Assembly: GCF_018448885.1 (NCBI RefSeq)
Contig: NZ_RCWB01000015.1
Coordinates: 1-64,000, forward strand
Direction of reading: 5' to 3'
Length of the DNA stretch: 64,000 nt
Origin: Photorhabdus caribbeanensis
GTDB lineage: Bacteria > Pseudomonadota > Gammaproteobacteria > Enterobacterales > Enterobacteriaceae
Below the pieces are notes generated by a model. The model searched no databases, was not told the DNA's origin, and saw only the letters and a program-made list of their open reading frames with translations. Below, piece after piece: positions 34,707 through 44,308 of the stretch; position 1 is the stretch's first letter, and the number at the start of each line of letters is the position of its first letter. Position numbers and translations under genes: made by a program.

Positions 34707-35304
34707 CTCAGTGACAAAGCAGCAATTAGACACCCTCACCATCGATAAAATTACGCAAAGTATCATTATCATCTCAGTCGGTACAATTTTTTACCGACTA
34801 CAAGAGGGTGAACACGGAGGCAGTGGCGTATTCTTTAACCGCGATGGAGGACATACCCGGTACGGGTTAACGAACGGCACCGTTGGTAATTTATATCTTG
34901 CCAACTCGCCAAGAACATCGATGAAGGAGGTGTTTCAACGTCTGCCAGCCATTACAGACCGGGAACTAGATGGGTACCATATGGCGACATTAGTGACAGA
35001 AAAAGCGTTACGTATTGTAGACATTACCCGGCTTGCGCCGAAAATGCATATCACCGCCCATCAGCTGACCGGCACAGACTACCGGATCACACAGCAACTC
35101 GCGGCGAAGCTGTCACCGCACGCGGATGGACTTGCCTACATGTCCAACGTTACGCTTGAGCCCTGCATCGTGCTCTGGCATGACGATCCTTCTGGCAAAG
35201 GCATGATACGCACCGAGGAACTCAAGGTGCTTAGGGAATTTGAGTATGAAGGAGAAATTGCCGAAGATATCCTGGTAAACGACCTGGATATCCCCGTAAT
35301 ATGA
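34678..35304 (+). CDS. RES-domain protein (putative NAD+-degrading toxin)
   Basis: A 208-residue protein with the RES pattern: FYRLQEGEHGGSGVFFNRDGGHTRYGL (Arg near residue 40 and Arg near 61) then GTVGNLYLANSPRTSMKEVF with the later Ser/Glu positions. RES proteins of RES-Xre pairs degrade NAD+ and stop growth. Start is GTG 34678, 7 nt after AGGAG. The usual partner lies upstream on the same strand; here the nearest helix-turn-helix gene is downstream and convergent, 40 bp away. Confidence 0.7.
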   Translation: MVTKSEVSPDSVTKQQLDTLTIDKITQSIIIISVGTIFYRLQEGEHGGSGVFFNRDGGHTRYGLTNGTVGNLYLANSPRTSMKEVFQRLPAITDRELDGYHMATLVTEKALRIVDITRLAPKMHITAHQLTGTDYRITQQLAAKLSPHADGLAYMSNVTLEPCIVLWHDDPSGKGMIRTEELKVLREFEYEGEIAEDILVNDLDIPVI

Positions 35305-35344
35305 CAAAAGGGGGAGCTAGCATGTGCCTGTTCCCCTTCTTTAT

Positions 35345-36034
35345 TTATGCAGCATCTTGAGTGCCAAACAACTTGGCTAAACGGATTATATGTTGAAGCT
35401 TATCATCCGAAATACCCTCTCTCAGCAAATCAATAATCGTGAACTCTTGGCCTTCTGGTAAACGATAATCCAGTACATTACGTTTCTGCACGAAAAATCC
35501 ATACTGCATTACACCGCTAAAGTGATTGAGATGAAACAGAATCTCCGCTATCCCCCTGAGCACACCTTTTTCGCCTTTGCTTTCATCATCGGTAAACTGA
35601 AAAGCCGGATAAATAAACTCACCATCGTATTCCAGGGCCAGTAATTTACCTGTGTCTTTTTTCTTTTTAACGGTTACTTTACTGACCCCTAGCAAACTCG
35701 CTACCTCGGCAGAACTTAACACACCACCGTTTTCACGCACGTTGTCAAAAAAGCGCGCGCGGCTACGCACACGATTAAGTAACCTCTTCTTTTCCGGCGT
35801 CAGTTCAGCAAGCGCCCGGGCCGGTATCGCCAAAAACAACATATTCATCAGAAACTGATTATCCGGCAACGCTAGCTGACGCTTGATGTTAGCCTTACCT
35901 TTACTGCGAATACCATCAGCCAGTTCCTTAATAATATTCTCCAGACGATCAGCCGCGGCGTTAGCGTCGTCATACTCATCATGAGGTGCCGACACGTTAT
36001 TATCGAATCTGGTTTTCCTATACAAAGTTTGCAT
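35345..36034 (-). CDS. Helix-turn-helix protein facing the RES gene, possible antitoxin
   Basis: Start set at ATG 36034, preceded by TGAGGTG, giving 229 residues (an earlier in-frame start would add an unlikely hydrophobic leader). A helix-turn-helix lies near residues 115-140 (LSSAEVASLLGVSKVTVKKK). The C-terminal 60 residues (HFSGVMQYGFFVQKR then LPEGQEFTIIDLLREG) loosely resemble the toxin-binding domain of Xre-type antitoxins of RES toxins. A convergent arrangement would be unusual. A general regulator is possible. Confidence 0.6.
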   Translation of the reverse strand: MQTLYRKTRFDNNVSAPHDEYDDANAAADRLENIIKELADGIRSKGKANIKRQLALPDNQFLMNMLFLAIPARALAELTPEKKRLLNRVRSRARFFDNVRENGGVLSSAEVASLLGVSKVTVKKKKDTGKLLALEYDGEFIYPAFQFTDDESKGEKGVLRGIAEILFHLNHFSGVMQYGFFVQKRNVLDYRLPEGQEFTIIDLLREGISDDKLQHIIRLAKLFGTQDAA

Positions 36035-36146
36035 GATGCACCTCAAGTTAACGATTGATATAATCAAGAATATACATACAATCGTTAACCAATGCAAATT
36101 TTATCCATCTGTGCCGTGTGCGATTTCTCCTCTTAGCTTCTTTTCT

Positions 36147-36557
36147 TTATAAAACCTCAAGGTAAAAATTAGCAGGCGTAATAATACGAATACGGCCAAA
36201 ACATCTACGCTGTAATAAGCCAGCTCGACGAGCTCCAGTTACAAGATAATCTGCTTCACCAGCACATGCCATAGCGAGTAAAAACGCATCGTCAGGATCA
36301 TGCGTTTCCTCTTTAATATATAATTTCTCCAATACCAGAGCACGTTGTAACTTATTGATCATAGCCCCCACTTTAGCTGGTTGTAAGACAGCTTGGAATT
36401 TTGGATAACGACTTGCACGGCGAATTTCATCAAGCTGTAACCGTGAAGTCACCACTTCGAAACGTGCCGCACGCCAAGCTCAGTAAATCGTATCTGGTGC
36501 ACCATGTGGTGAGATCAAAGCATTAAATAGAATATTAGTATCAAGAACAACCTTCAT
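36147..36557 (-). pseudogene. PIN-domain toxin broken by a nonsense codon
   Basis: From ATG 36557 the frame reads MKVVLDTNILFNALISPHG, the opening of PIN-family toxins with the first catalytic Asp. It meets TGA at codon 26 (36480-36482) and then continues in the same frame for 110 codons: AWRAARFEVVTSRLQLDEI, then ETHDPDDAFLLAMACAGEAD with further acidic residues of the nuclease site, to 36147. A single base change explains the stop. A shorter product from an internal start would lack the first Asp, so the ribonuclease is probably inactive. Confidence 0.8.
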
Positions 36558-36795
36558 TAGCGCTTACGAACCCAATCCAGAGCCTCATCAACTATTGAAG
36601 CAAGCTCCATCTCACTAACATCAGTGTTAGCCACTTTAACTTGTTCTGCTGTCAATTCTAAAATGTGTGACCGTACTGCCTCTTCTATAAAGCGGGATAA
36701 GTCTCCTTTTTTCCACCTCCTTGATTAGCCAGAAACATACGAAGGGATTGGTCAGTGTCAGCAGAGACAACAACGTTCCAACGAACACTATTCAT
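36557..36795 (-). pseudogene. Antitoxin partner of the PIN toxin, frameshifted
   Basis: The frame starts MNSVRWNVVVSADTDQSLRM at 36795, a ribbon-helix-helix-like antitoxin, then breaks in a run of six A on the coding strand (36707-36712). Adding one A restores KKGDLSRFIEEAVRSHIL and a normal C-terminus to TAA at 36557-36559, which overlaps the toxin ATG by one base. A homopolymer of this kind is a usual site of slippage mutation, or of sequencing error. Confidence 0.75.
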
Positions 36796-37278
36796 AATAT
36801 ATTTTCCTTGTTTATGTGTTTATACATGAAACGCAAAATCTTACCCACCCGCTAATCTACAACATTCATACTCACCTCTTACACTACATAAATCTTCGTT
36901 AATACCCGACAGTAACATAAAATTGTACTGTTGATAAATTGTGAGTTCATTCACAAAACACGATTTTAAAAGTTAAAAACCAACTAATATCTGAAACGGA
37001 TAATACTGTTGTTAAATAAATATTTTTAATGAAAAAATTAACCATGTTCAGATAAATTTTTATAAAAATAAGTCATTAAGGTTATTTTTATCACTCTTTA
37101 AACAGGGTAATTAGAAAAATAAAATTATCAATCACCGATATTTGGAATGAAATAATACATATTTGGCTATAATTATCTTCGGTTCCACATTTGACTGAAT
37201 TAATTACCATAAACTGATTTCAGGCGTTACAACTTGCAATGTCAATCTAAAAAATGCGTTATTATTGGAGAAATTACG
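36796..37278. other. 480-bp AT-rich intergenic region
   Basis: Upstream of the OppA-like gene. No coding sequence or clear regulatory motif recognised; promoters for the OppA gene and the decayed toxin-antitoxin operon should lie here. Confidence 0.4.
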
Positions 37279-38886
37279 ATGAAAAAAACAATAAAAAACA
37301 TATCATTATTCACAGGAATAATAATTGGAAGCTTAACATTATCTCATGCAGCAATTATTCCACCCGGTACACAACTGGCAACCAACCAGAATATTGTTCG
37401 TCATAATGGCTCAGAACCTGCTTCTCTTGACGTGCATAAAGTTGAAAGCGATGTTGAGTTTGATATTATAAACGACTTTTTCAGTGGATTAATTAGTATA
37501 GGAAATGATGGTAAATTTAATCCTAATTTAGCTATCCGTTGGGAAACTAACGATAATAAAACCTGGGTGTTTCATCTAAGAGAAGGAATAAAATGGTCTG
37601 ATGGTTCACCTATTACCGCTCATGATGTGGTTTTTAGTTGGAGACGTTTAATTGATCCCCAAATGGCATCCCCGTATGGCAGTTATATTGAAAACATGTA
37701 TATAGTAAATGCTAAAGATATTCTTGCTGGTAAGAAAAAAACCGATGAATTAGGTGTAAAAGCATTAGATAATTTAACGATAGAAGTAACATTAGAGCAA
37801 CCGTTATCCTATTTTTTAAATATGCTGGCACACCCAGTGATGGTTCCTATCAGCCAGAAAGCGGTTGAGAAGTATGGTGAAAAATGGACTCAACCGAATG
37901 TGTTTGTCAGTAGCGGCCCATTCAAACTCTCTGAATGGATCGTCAATGAGAAAATAATTGGCATCAGGAATCCACAATATTGGGATAATGAACACACCGT
38001 GATTAATAAAGTCACCTATCTTAACGTAACATCAGAAACAGCAGTAGCGAATCGTTACTTGGCAGGAGAGATAGATATCACAAAAAATATTCCGTCAGTT
38101 TTATTTAATTCTTTAAAAACCAAGTTAGGCAGCCAAGTCCATATTTCGCCTAAATTAGGTGTTTACTATTACGAATTTAATACCCAAAAAGCTCCTTTTA
38201 ACGATATTAGAGTCAGACAGGCATTAAATTTGGCTTTAGACAAAGACATCATAACCAATAAAGTCTTGGGGCAAGGCCAAAAACCAGCCTATAATAATAC
38301 TCCTCCAAACGCAGGAGGAATGAACTTAAAACAACCTGATTATGCATCATGGACGCTGGCAAAAAGAATTGAAAAAGCCCGGCAATTATTGAATGAGGCA
38401 GGTTATAACAGAAATAACCCATTAAAATTAAATCTTCTTTACAATACATCGGAGGATCATAAAAGGATTGCTATTGCAGCCACCTCAATGTGGAAGAAAA
38501 ATCTGGGCGTAGATGCTGTCTTACAAAATCAAGAATGGAAAACCATGTTAGACACCATGCATCAAGGTAATTTTGATTTGGTAAGACACGCGTGGATAGC
38601 TGATTACGATAATCCTGCTTCGTTTTTAAATAATTATGTCACCAATAGTTCTAATAATACATCATTATATCATAACGATATTTATGATGACCTGATCAGT
38701 AAGGCCAAAGCAACAAACGACATAGAATATTTCCAGCAAGCACAAGATATTCTCACAAGAGATGTCCCGTCAATTCCTATTTATTACTATGTTAGTGCCA
38801 GATTAGTAAAACCTTATATTGGTGGATACTATATCAGCCCACTCGGTCTTATGTCATCGAAAGATCTTTATGTTATTAAACATTAA
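37279..38886 (+). CDS. Oligopeptide-binding protein, OppA-like (orphan)
   Basis: A 535-residue periplasmic binding protein of the peptide ABC importer class. Residues 1-24 are a signal peptide (NISLFTGIIIGSLTLSHA). The mature part shows the OppA pattern: LASNQ-like start, then HNGSEPASLDVHKVES, WVFHLREGIKWSDGSPITAHDVVFSW near residues 95-120 and FNTQKAPFNDIRVRQALNLA near 295. The start at 37279 has GGAG before it. No permease or ATPase genes adjoin it, so it presumably works with an Opp transporter encoded elsewhere. Accessory paralogues of this kind are common in Photorhabdus. Confidence 0.9.
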   Translation: MKKTIKNISLFTGIIIGSLTLSHAAIIPPGTQLATNQNIVRHNGSEPASLDVHKVESDVEFDIINDFFSGLISIGNDGKFNPNLAIRWETNDNKTWVFHLREGIKWSDGSPITAHDVVFSWRRLIDPQMASPYGSYIENMYIVNAKDILAGKKKTDELGVKALDNLTIEVTLEQPLSYFLNMLAHPVMVPISQKAVEKYGEKWTQPNVFVSSGPFKLSEWIVNEKIIGIRNPQYWDNEHTVINKVTYLNVTSETAVANRYLAGEIDITKNIPSVLFNSLKTKLGSQVHISPKLGVYYYEFNTQKAPFNDIRVRQALNLALDKDIITNKVLGQGQKPAYNNTPPNAGGMNLKQPDYASWTLAKRIEKARQLLNEAGYNRNNPLKLNLLYNTSEDHKRIAIAATSMWKKNLGVDAVLQNQEWKTMLDTMHQGNFDLVRHAWIADYDNPASFLNNYVTNSSNNTSLYHNDIYDDLISKAKATNDIEYFQQAQDILTRDVPSIPIYYYVSARLVKPYIGGYYISPLGLMSSKDLYVIKH

Positions 38887-38911
38887 TAAGACATCGTTGT
38901 AATATTAAAAT

Positions 38912-38945
38912 AAAGATTACGGTTTTTAACCGTAATCTTTTTCAG
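38912..38945 (+). terminator. Terminator after the OppA-like gene
   Basis: AAAGATTACGG (38912-38922) pairs perfectly with CCGTAATCTTT (38930-38940), 7-nt loop, followed by TTC. The convergent hcaD gene ends 50 bp beyond, so it may work in both directions. Confidence 0.9.
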
Positions 38946-38996
38946 AGGCAGTCATCTTCTTAAGGGTAAATACGGGCAAATCTAACCTATCCAATA

Positions 38997-40166
38997 CTAC
39001 ACCGGAACAACCGTAGAATTAGCAAGTAATTTGCGTAAATTGCGCATTTCCCTTCCCTGATTAATCGCCACAGCTCCCACTAAGATTTCGTTTTCTGTAC
39101 CAAATAAAATGGCCTTATCTGATTGCAAATCACCCTGAACATGCCACTCTTCAGCCTGCATGTTGCCAACCATCTGGATGTTAATGCCCCACTGATCGGT
39201 CCAGAACCACGGAGCGCCCGGCTGCGGGGGTTCCAACCCCATCATGGCATGTGCGGCGATGGTTGCCTGGCGGTTAGCATTTTCCCAGGTTTCACGGCGC
39301 TGGAGATCACCAGTCAGTGGCTCTCTCTGGAGGCAAACATCCCCGGCAGCGAAAATATCCGGTTCAGAAGTCTGACAACGGCTGTCAATGACGATACCGC
39401 CATTAGTCACCAAACCAGCATCAGCGGCAAGCTGATCCCTGAATTCAGCGCCGATACCATAAATAATAATATCTCCGATCACCTTTTCTCCGGTGTTCAA
39501 TATAAGCACTAATTCACTTCCTTGCTTTTGTGCGGAAACAATATTGGTATCAAGGAAGAATTGCACCCCCTTTTCCTGATGACGGTTCAAAAGATAATCC
39601 TGCAATAACGGCGGGGCACAACGCCCCATGATGTTATCAGCCTGTTCGATAACTGTAACATTTGCCCCCAATTCACAGGAGGTCGCCGCCAATTCCAAGC
39701 CAATCACTCCACCACCCACAATCAAAATCCGTTTGTCTTTTTTCACCGCCTGGCGTAAACGTTGCGCATCATCCAACGTTCTCAGGGTATAAATATTTTC
39801 ACCCAGTTGATCAAGTAGCGGAAATCGTCTGGCTCTTGCCCCCATAGCAAGCAAGAGCTTGTCATATCTGAGTTCGCCGCCATTTTCTAAAACAACACAA
39901 TGTTTTGATGGCATAATCTGGCTGACCGATTGGCCTATGCGTAGATCTATCTGGTTTTTCAGATAAAAATCTTCGGAGAACAGATATTTCGGCGTTTCTT
40001 CTGGGTTGATTAAATACTCTTTCGATAAAATTGGCCGTTCGTAAGGCGCATGGTATTCCTTACCAATTAAAATAATATCGCCATCAAACTGCTGCTGTCT
40101 TAAGGTTGCGGCGGCCATAGCCCCAGCTTGCCCTGCTCCAACGATAACAAAAGTCTGATTCCGCAT
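38997..40166 (-). CDS. hcaD: Ferredoxin reductase subunit of phenylpropionate/cinnamate dioxygenase
   Basis: A 389-residue FAD flavoprotein that passes electrons from NADH to the Rieske ferredoxin HcaC. FVIVGAGQAGAMAA near residue 6 binds FAD, ILIVGGGVIGLELAA near residue 145 binds NADH, and IFAAGDVCL near 270 closes the FAD site. Length and order of motifs match the E. coli enzyme (400 residues). It is the last gene of the minus-strand hca block, placed after mhpB rather than directly after hcaB. A GGAGCG precedes the ATG. Confidence 0.93.
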   Translation of the reverse strand: MRNQTFVIVGAGQAGAMAAATLRQQQFDGDIILIGKEYHAPYERPILSKEYLINPEETPKYLFSEDFYLKNQIDLRIGQSVSQIMPSKHCVVLENGGELRYDKLLLAMGARARRFPLLDQLGENIYTLRTLDDAQRLRQAVKKDKRILIVGGGVIGLELAATSCELGANVTVIEQADNIMGRCAPPLLQDYLLNRHQEKGVQFFLDTNIVSAQKQGSELVLILNTGEKVIGDIIIYGIGAEFRDQLAADAGLVTNGGIVIDSRCQTSEPDIFAAGDVCLQREPLTGDLQRRETWENANRQATIAAHAMMGLEPPQPGAPWFWTDQWGINIQMVGNMQAEEWHVQGDLQSDKAILFGTENEILVGAVAINQGREMRNLRKLLANSTVVPV

Positions 40167-40169
40167 ATA

Positions 40170-41123
40170 TTACGCTCCTATCTGAGTTACAGGTTGAGCA
40201 CTGACCATTGCCATCCCTGCCAGCCACTCCTTAATAGGTTGGTAATAATGCCGTTGCGCTTTATATTCGCCATAAACAGAAAGCGCTGCAAAAGCCGCAA
40301 TCCAACAACGAATTTCCTGTCCACCTTTTCCACCCTGAATGGCAATCCCTCCCTCGGTTAATGAAGCAAGACGCCGAATATCACCACTACAAAAAATACG
40401 TAATAACTCGTCATCCCACTGTGGATTCAACGGAGCAACGACATTCTCACCACGAGCCAACGATTTTCCAACCTCAATTACCCGGTTTTGCCGTTTCTGG
40501 CGCGTTTCTTTTGTCGGATTTCTTCCGGCAATCAGTCCTTCCTCAACTTCCGGCGGCACTTGTCCCATCTGAGGTATCGGGGGATCATGTGATAAACCAC
40601 CGGAACCTAGCAGCAATACCCGCTGATCTGTGGTGAATAGGAATTGACCAACCGCACGACCTAACGCAACAGCACGACGGCATGTCGGCAATGGTTTAGC
40701 TGCACAGTTAATAAATATTGGGATAGTTGGATAACGCTGTAAATCTTGGCAAAGCAACATCAATGGTTGAGTAAAACCGTGATCGGCCTGCATACGCCAG
40801 GATTGGGCAACATCAATATCGGCGTTATATAAGGCAGAAATTAAATCCTTCGCTGTGTTCTCAGGAACATTGAGTGGACCTTTACCAATATCCCAATCTC
40901 CCACTGCATTCGCCCTTACTCCAACACAAAATGCCGGCATGAGATCATAAAAAAAACCATTAAAATGGTCAGGAGCGAAAATCACTATCAATTGTGGATC
41001 GTAGGCTTTTATCTGTTCAGCCAATTGCTGAAAAACCTGCCGAACATGCTTTTGTGTCGTTTCAGGTGGAGAACCAAAGTCCATTAAAGGCGTGTGTGAA
41101 GTACAAATCAATTTAACGGTCAT
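40170..41123 (-). CDS. mhpB: 2,3-dihydroxyphenylpropionate/dihydroxycinnamate 1,2-dioxygenase
   Basis: A 317-residue class III extradiol ring-cleavage dioxygenase that opens 2,3-dihydroxyphenylpropionate or 2,3-dihydroxycinnamate meta to the side chain, using Fe(II). [10 protein letters not shown] near the N-terminus and [13 protein letters not shown] near residue 50 carry metal and catalytic His residues; [12 protein letters not shown] near 115 adds another. It overlaps hcaB by 11 bp and precedes hcaD by 3 bp. In E. coli mhpB is in a separate mhp operon, so this gene has been joined to the hca block here. Confidence 0.93.
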   Translation of the reverse strand: MTVKLICTSHTPLMDFGSPPETTQKHVRQVFQQLAEQIKAYDPQLIVIFAPDHFNGFFYDLMPAFCVGVRANAVGDWDIGKGPLNVPENTAKDLISALYNADIDVAQSWRMQADHGFTQPLMLLCQDLQRYPTIPIFINCAAKPLPTCRRAVALGRAVGQFLFTTDQRVLLLGSGGLSHDPPIPQMGQVPPEVEEGLIAGRNPTKETRQKRQNRVIEVGKSLARGENVVAPLNPQWDDELLRIFCSGDIRRLASLTEGGIAIQGGKGGQEIRCWIAAFAALSVYGEYKAQRHYYQPIKEWLAGMAMVSAQPVTQIGA

Positions 41124-41955
41124 TTGAACTCTCCTTTTTGTTCGGAGACATCACCCCCGCTGTGGTTTGGCGAATGCCGCGAATACTTAATCCCGCATCA
41201 GCCGTTATCATCACCCCCGTTAAAGTACGGTTATTGGCACGAGAAGCCAGCATGACATACGGACCGGTGAAATCTTCTGGCTGAGGTATGAATTGCAAAG
41301 GCAAAATTGCACCGAGACTTTCTAATGACAGGTTATCTGTAATACATCTATCTTGCTGAGATAGTGAAGCCGCCCCGCGCAGATCACTTGGCATACCACA
41401 AGGCGCAACACCATTAACCCTGATAACTGGCGCTAATTCATAAGCTAACTGGCGAATCATGCCGACCGCACCGTGCTTGCTGGCGGTATATAACACACCA
41501 CCGCCACCAGAAAACCATGACGCATTTGACAATGTAAAAATCATGCTGCCTTCTGATGCGGTTAACGCCGGTAACGCGGCTTTAGCCCCTAGAATATATC
41601 CTTTCAGGTTCACACCCATCAGCTCATCAAATCCTTTATCAATCTGCTCTGGTGAGGCGTCGAGCAGGCTGATTTTGTGATCCCATATTCCGGCATTACC
41701 AACAAAGCAGTCTAGTTTGCCAAAACGCCGAACAGTTTCAGCCACTGCTCGTTCATTGTCCTCAAAAGAAGCAACATCACCGTGAATAACACAAATATCT
41801 TTACCAAAACAGTGCGCCAAAGCTGTCGCTTTTTCTGCCGATAGCTCCAAAACGCCCACTTTAGCTCCTTCAGCAATAAAACGTTCTACTAAAGCCAAAC
41901 CTAAACCGGAGCCACCACCTGTTAATAAAATGACTTGATCTTTGATCCAACTCAT
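41113..41955 (-). CDS. hcaB: Phenylpropionate/cinnamate dihydrodiol dehydrogenase
   Basis: A 280-residue short-chain dehydrogenase that oxidises the cis-dihydrodiol made by HcaEFCD to the catechol, with NAD+. [13 protein letters not shown] near residue 10 binds the nucleotide, the catalytic Ser is in [10 protein letters not shown] and the Tyr-Lys pair in [11 protein letters not shown] near 155. The tail is about 10 residues longer than the E. coli enzyme and runs into mhpB. It follows hcaC by 2 bp. Confidence 0.92.
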   Translation of the reverse strand: MSWIKDQVILLTGGGSGLGLALVERFIAEGAKVGVLELSAEKATALAHCFGKDICVIHGDVASFEDNERAVAETVRRFGKLDCFVGNAGIWDHKISLLDASPEQIDKGFDELMGVNLKGYILGAKAALPALTASEGSMIFTLSNASWFSGGGGVLYTASKHGAVGMIRQLAYELAPVIRVNGVAPCGMPSDLRGAASLSQQDRCITDNLSLESLGAILPLQFIPQPEDFTGPYVMLASRANNRTLTGVMITADAGLSIRGIRQTTAGVMSPNKKESSNDR

Positions 41956-41957
41956 TA

Positions 41958-42272
41958 TTACTCCTCCGATACAGTGATATAAATGTTTCCGTCTTTAACA
42001 ACAACAGGATAGGTCTTCAATGGATCTGTTGCAGGAAGGCAAAGTGCCTTCCCGGTTCTGAGACAAAAACTGGCCGTATGCAGTGGACACTCAACTGTCG
42101 CATTGTCTTCCAAATACCCTTCGGATATCGAGGCATTGCCATGACTGCACCGGTCATCAACAGCAAAGAATTCGCCATCATAGTGAAACAACGCAATATC
42201 CGGTGTGTATTCAACCTTACGCGCTTCTCCGTCGGGCAATTCTTCAACAGTACATACGAATAATTGGCTCAT
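41958..42272 (-). CDS. hcaC: Rieske ferredoxin of phenylpropionate/cinnamate dioxygenase
   Basis: A 104-residue Rieske-type [2Fe-2S] ferredoxin carrying electrons from HcaD to HcaE. The cluster ligands are in [10 protein letters not shown] (Cys-x-His, about residues 42-44) and ECPLHTASF (Cys-x-x-His, about 62-65). The start codon overlaps the hcaF stop by one base (TGATG). Confidence 0.94.
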   Translation of the reverse strand: MSQLFVCTVEELPDGEARKVEYTPDIALFHYDGEFFAVDDRCSHGNASISEGYLEDNATVECPLHTASFCLRTGKALCLPATDPLKTYPVVVKDGNIYITVSEE

Positions 42273-42814
42273 CAGAATAAGACACTCAAGTTATGGAAAG
42301 TTAAGACTGCCTGATCCAAAGTAATTTCACGTTTGCAAATCAGCCAGCTATCCGTTTTCGGATTACGGCGAACACAATCCAGCCGCTTACCAACATAAAA
42401 AGCTTCATCTCGCTCTTTTTGTGAGCGGTACAGCAAATAATTGGACTGAACATGAAATTGGTCAGGTAAATCCGTTTCAGTAATCACTAAGTTTGTCAGT
42501 AAATGACGTGTACGGGATGGGGGTTCCTCTGCCCATGCCATACCGGTTTCCAACCGGGCTATCCGGCGTTCAAGCTGAAATTTATTATCATTGAACAACC
42601 AAGTGGTTGGCGGCTGGATACTCTTACGGCGATCGCGGGTTTGAGCATTGACAATGGTACGCATGGTATAGCTGAGATCTTCTGACAATAGTTCAAGCCA
42701 GTCACGAAATTTCCACTCATCCAGTAATGCAATTTCGTAATACAAGAACTGGCTTATTTCATAATGCAGTTCCGGCGATACCCTTTTTTCCTGATTGATA
42801 ATTAATTCTTTCAT
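42272..42814 (-). CDS. hcaF: Small (beta) subunit of phenylpropionate/cinnamate dioxygenase
   Basis: A 180-residue ring-hydroxylating dioxygenase beta subunit of cone-shaped NTF2-like fold. Typical segments are [20 protein letters not shown] near the N-terminus and the paired [16 protein letters not shown] near the end. It has no metal ligands and stabilises the alpha3beta3 hexamer. It overlaps hcaE by 4 bp (ATGA). Confidence 0.92.
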   Translation of the reverse strand: MKELIINQEKRVSPELHYEISQFLYYEIALLDEWKFRDWLELLSEDLSYTMRTIVNAQTRDRRKSIQPPTTWLFNDNKFQLERRIARLETGMAWAEEPPSRTRHLLTNLVITETDLPDQFHVQSNYLLYRSQKERDEAFYVGKRLDCVRRNPKTDSWLICKREITLDQAVLTFHNLSVLF

Positions 42815-44172
42815 TTGACCAACTCCTGCTGATAAACCCGGTTTTTTTCCTCTACTTCATCCCAGGTTTCGCTGGTGAGTAAGTCAGCCCAACGTTGATA
42901 CATACCACGGGCAACGGTTTCGGAAAAAACATAATTGGTAACACCTGGAATTCCATCATCCCGCACTCTTTCTTGTCCTAATCTCATTTCCATACACAAT
43001 GCGCTGTTACGAGCTTTGTAACCTCTAAGTACCTTCTGGATTTCTACCCAATTTTCTGAATCATCCTGTTCGAGAAAACCTGCCGGACCGAATGCACGGG
43101 TAGTACTGTTCTCAAAAGCGGCTTTTACTTCTGGAGAAGCGGCTTTATCTGCGATGCAGAACGCCCAAACTTCTACCTGATCAGGTCCACGTGGGTGCCA
43201 CACCCGCATAGTTGCGGTACCGTTAAGCCAGGAAAGTGTCGGGAAAATATTGTTGTGACCGGCAAGACGCAGTGCTCTGACTTTTCCCAGTCGCTGCTCT
43301 GCCTCAGCATAGGTTTCACGGTAGTAACGAGCAACGACGCCATCAACCCAAACGTTGGCATCGGGTTTTTCGGTCAAGAAAAATCCACAACCGTGACCAT
43401 TCTGAGCAAATTGCACAGCATCTTTTGCCGTTTCCCAAACTGGCCGTGAAGTCTGATCAGCACCTAATGCTTTGTTACTGTCGCCCTCTTTTACACTTAA
43501 AACCTGTACCGCGGAGGCATGGCTGAATAAAGCATGGTATTGATCACCGGCAAACTGTTCAGCGGGTAATTTCCAGTTACAATTGATTACCCACTTTTGC
43601 ACACCACCAATAACCTCAGTTCCTCCTTCACGGCGATCAAGCACACCATCAAGATACCAAGCCATATCACCAAGATAATCAATCAGAGAGGGTGCCGTCG
43701 TATCCCAGTTACCAAAAATCAATCCCTTATAATTTTCCACACACGGCACTTCCTGAAGTCCCCATTGCTCTTTGCAAAGCCCATGTGGATAAGCACACGC
43801 TTCCAACGGAACGTCGATTAAGCTCCCATCCACACCATATGACCAACCATGATAAGGGCAAGTAAACGCACGGGTATTGCCACTATCCGCGTAACAAACC
43901 CGCATAGAACGGTGGCGGCACTGGTTAAGGAAAGCTTTGACGGAACCATCTTTCTGGCGGACAACAACAACACTGTCCTCTCCCATATAAGTATTGAAAA
44001 AATCACCCGGACTGGGGATTTGGCTCTGATGAGCTAGAAACAGCCAACAACGGCCAAATATTCTTTCGAGTTCTAACTGATAGAGCTCGGGATCGATATA
44101 AATCTGAGGAGTTACACGACCGGCTCGGGCATCAATCAGGCGGTAAATATCTGAATTTTTGCTCAATGTCAT
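42811..44172 (-). CDS. hcaE: Large (alpha) subunit of phenylpropionate/cinnamate dioxygenase
   Basis: A 453-residue Rieske oxygenase, the catalytic part of the dioxygenase that adds O2 to the ring of 3-phenylpropionate or cinnamate. Rieske ligands: [11 protein letters not shown] (about residues 85-95) and [10 protein letters not shown] (about 103-112). The mononuclear iron site is in [11 protein letters not shown] near 207-217. First gene of the minus-strand operon, divergent from hcaR over 136 bp. Length equals the E. coli protein. In Photorhabdus, cinnamate made by StlA is a likely natural substrate. Confidence 0.95.
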   Translation of the reverse strand: MTLSKNSDIYRLIDARAGRVTPQIYIDPELYQLELERIFGRCWLFLAHQSQIPSPGDFFNTYMGEDSVVVVRQKDGSVKAFLNQCRHRSMRVCYADSGNTRAFTCPYHGWSYGVDGSLIDVPLEACAYPHGLCKEQWGLQEVPCVENYKGLIFGNWDTTAPSLIDYLGDMAWYLDGVLDRREGGTEVIGGVQKWVINCNWKLPAEQFAGDQYHALFSHASAVQVLSVKEGDSNKALGADQTSRPVWETAKDAVQFAQNGHGCGFFLTEKPDANVWVDGVVARYYRETYAEAEQRLGKVRALRLAGHNNIFPTLSWLNGTATMRVWHPRGPDQVEVWAFCIADKAASPEVKAAFENSTTRAFGPAGFLEQDDSENWVEIQKVLRGYKARNSALCMEMRLGQERVRDDGIPGVTNYVFSETVARGMYQRWADLLTSETWDEVEEKNRVYQQELVK

Positions 44173-44308
44173 ATTATTTAATCCTCAAGTAAAAGAAAGG
44201 TTGACTTTTTGCCAACATGCAAAATGAATGCTATTAATAGATTAATATTTTGTGAAATACATTGTTTGTTTAAATTGAGACTTTTTTTCGATATGTGAGG
44301 AAACGGCA

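Noticed and set aside
37234-37278. TTG start 15 codons ahead of the OppA-like protein
   Set aside because: It would place polar residues before a clear signal peptide; ATG 37279 has the proper ribosome site.
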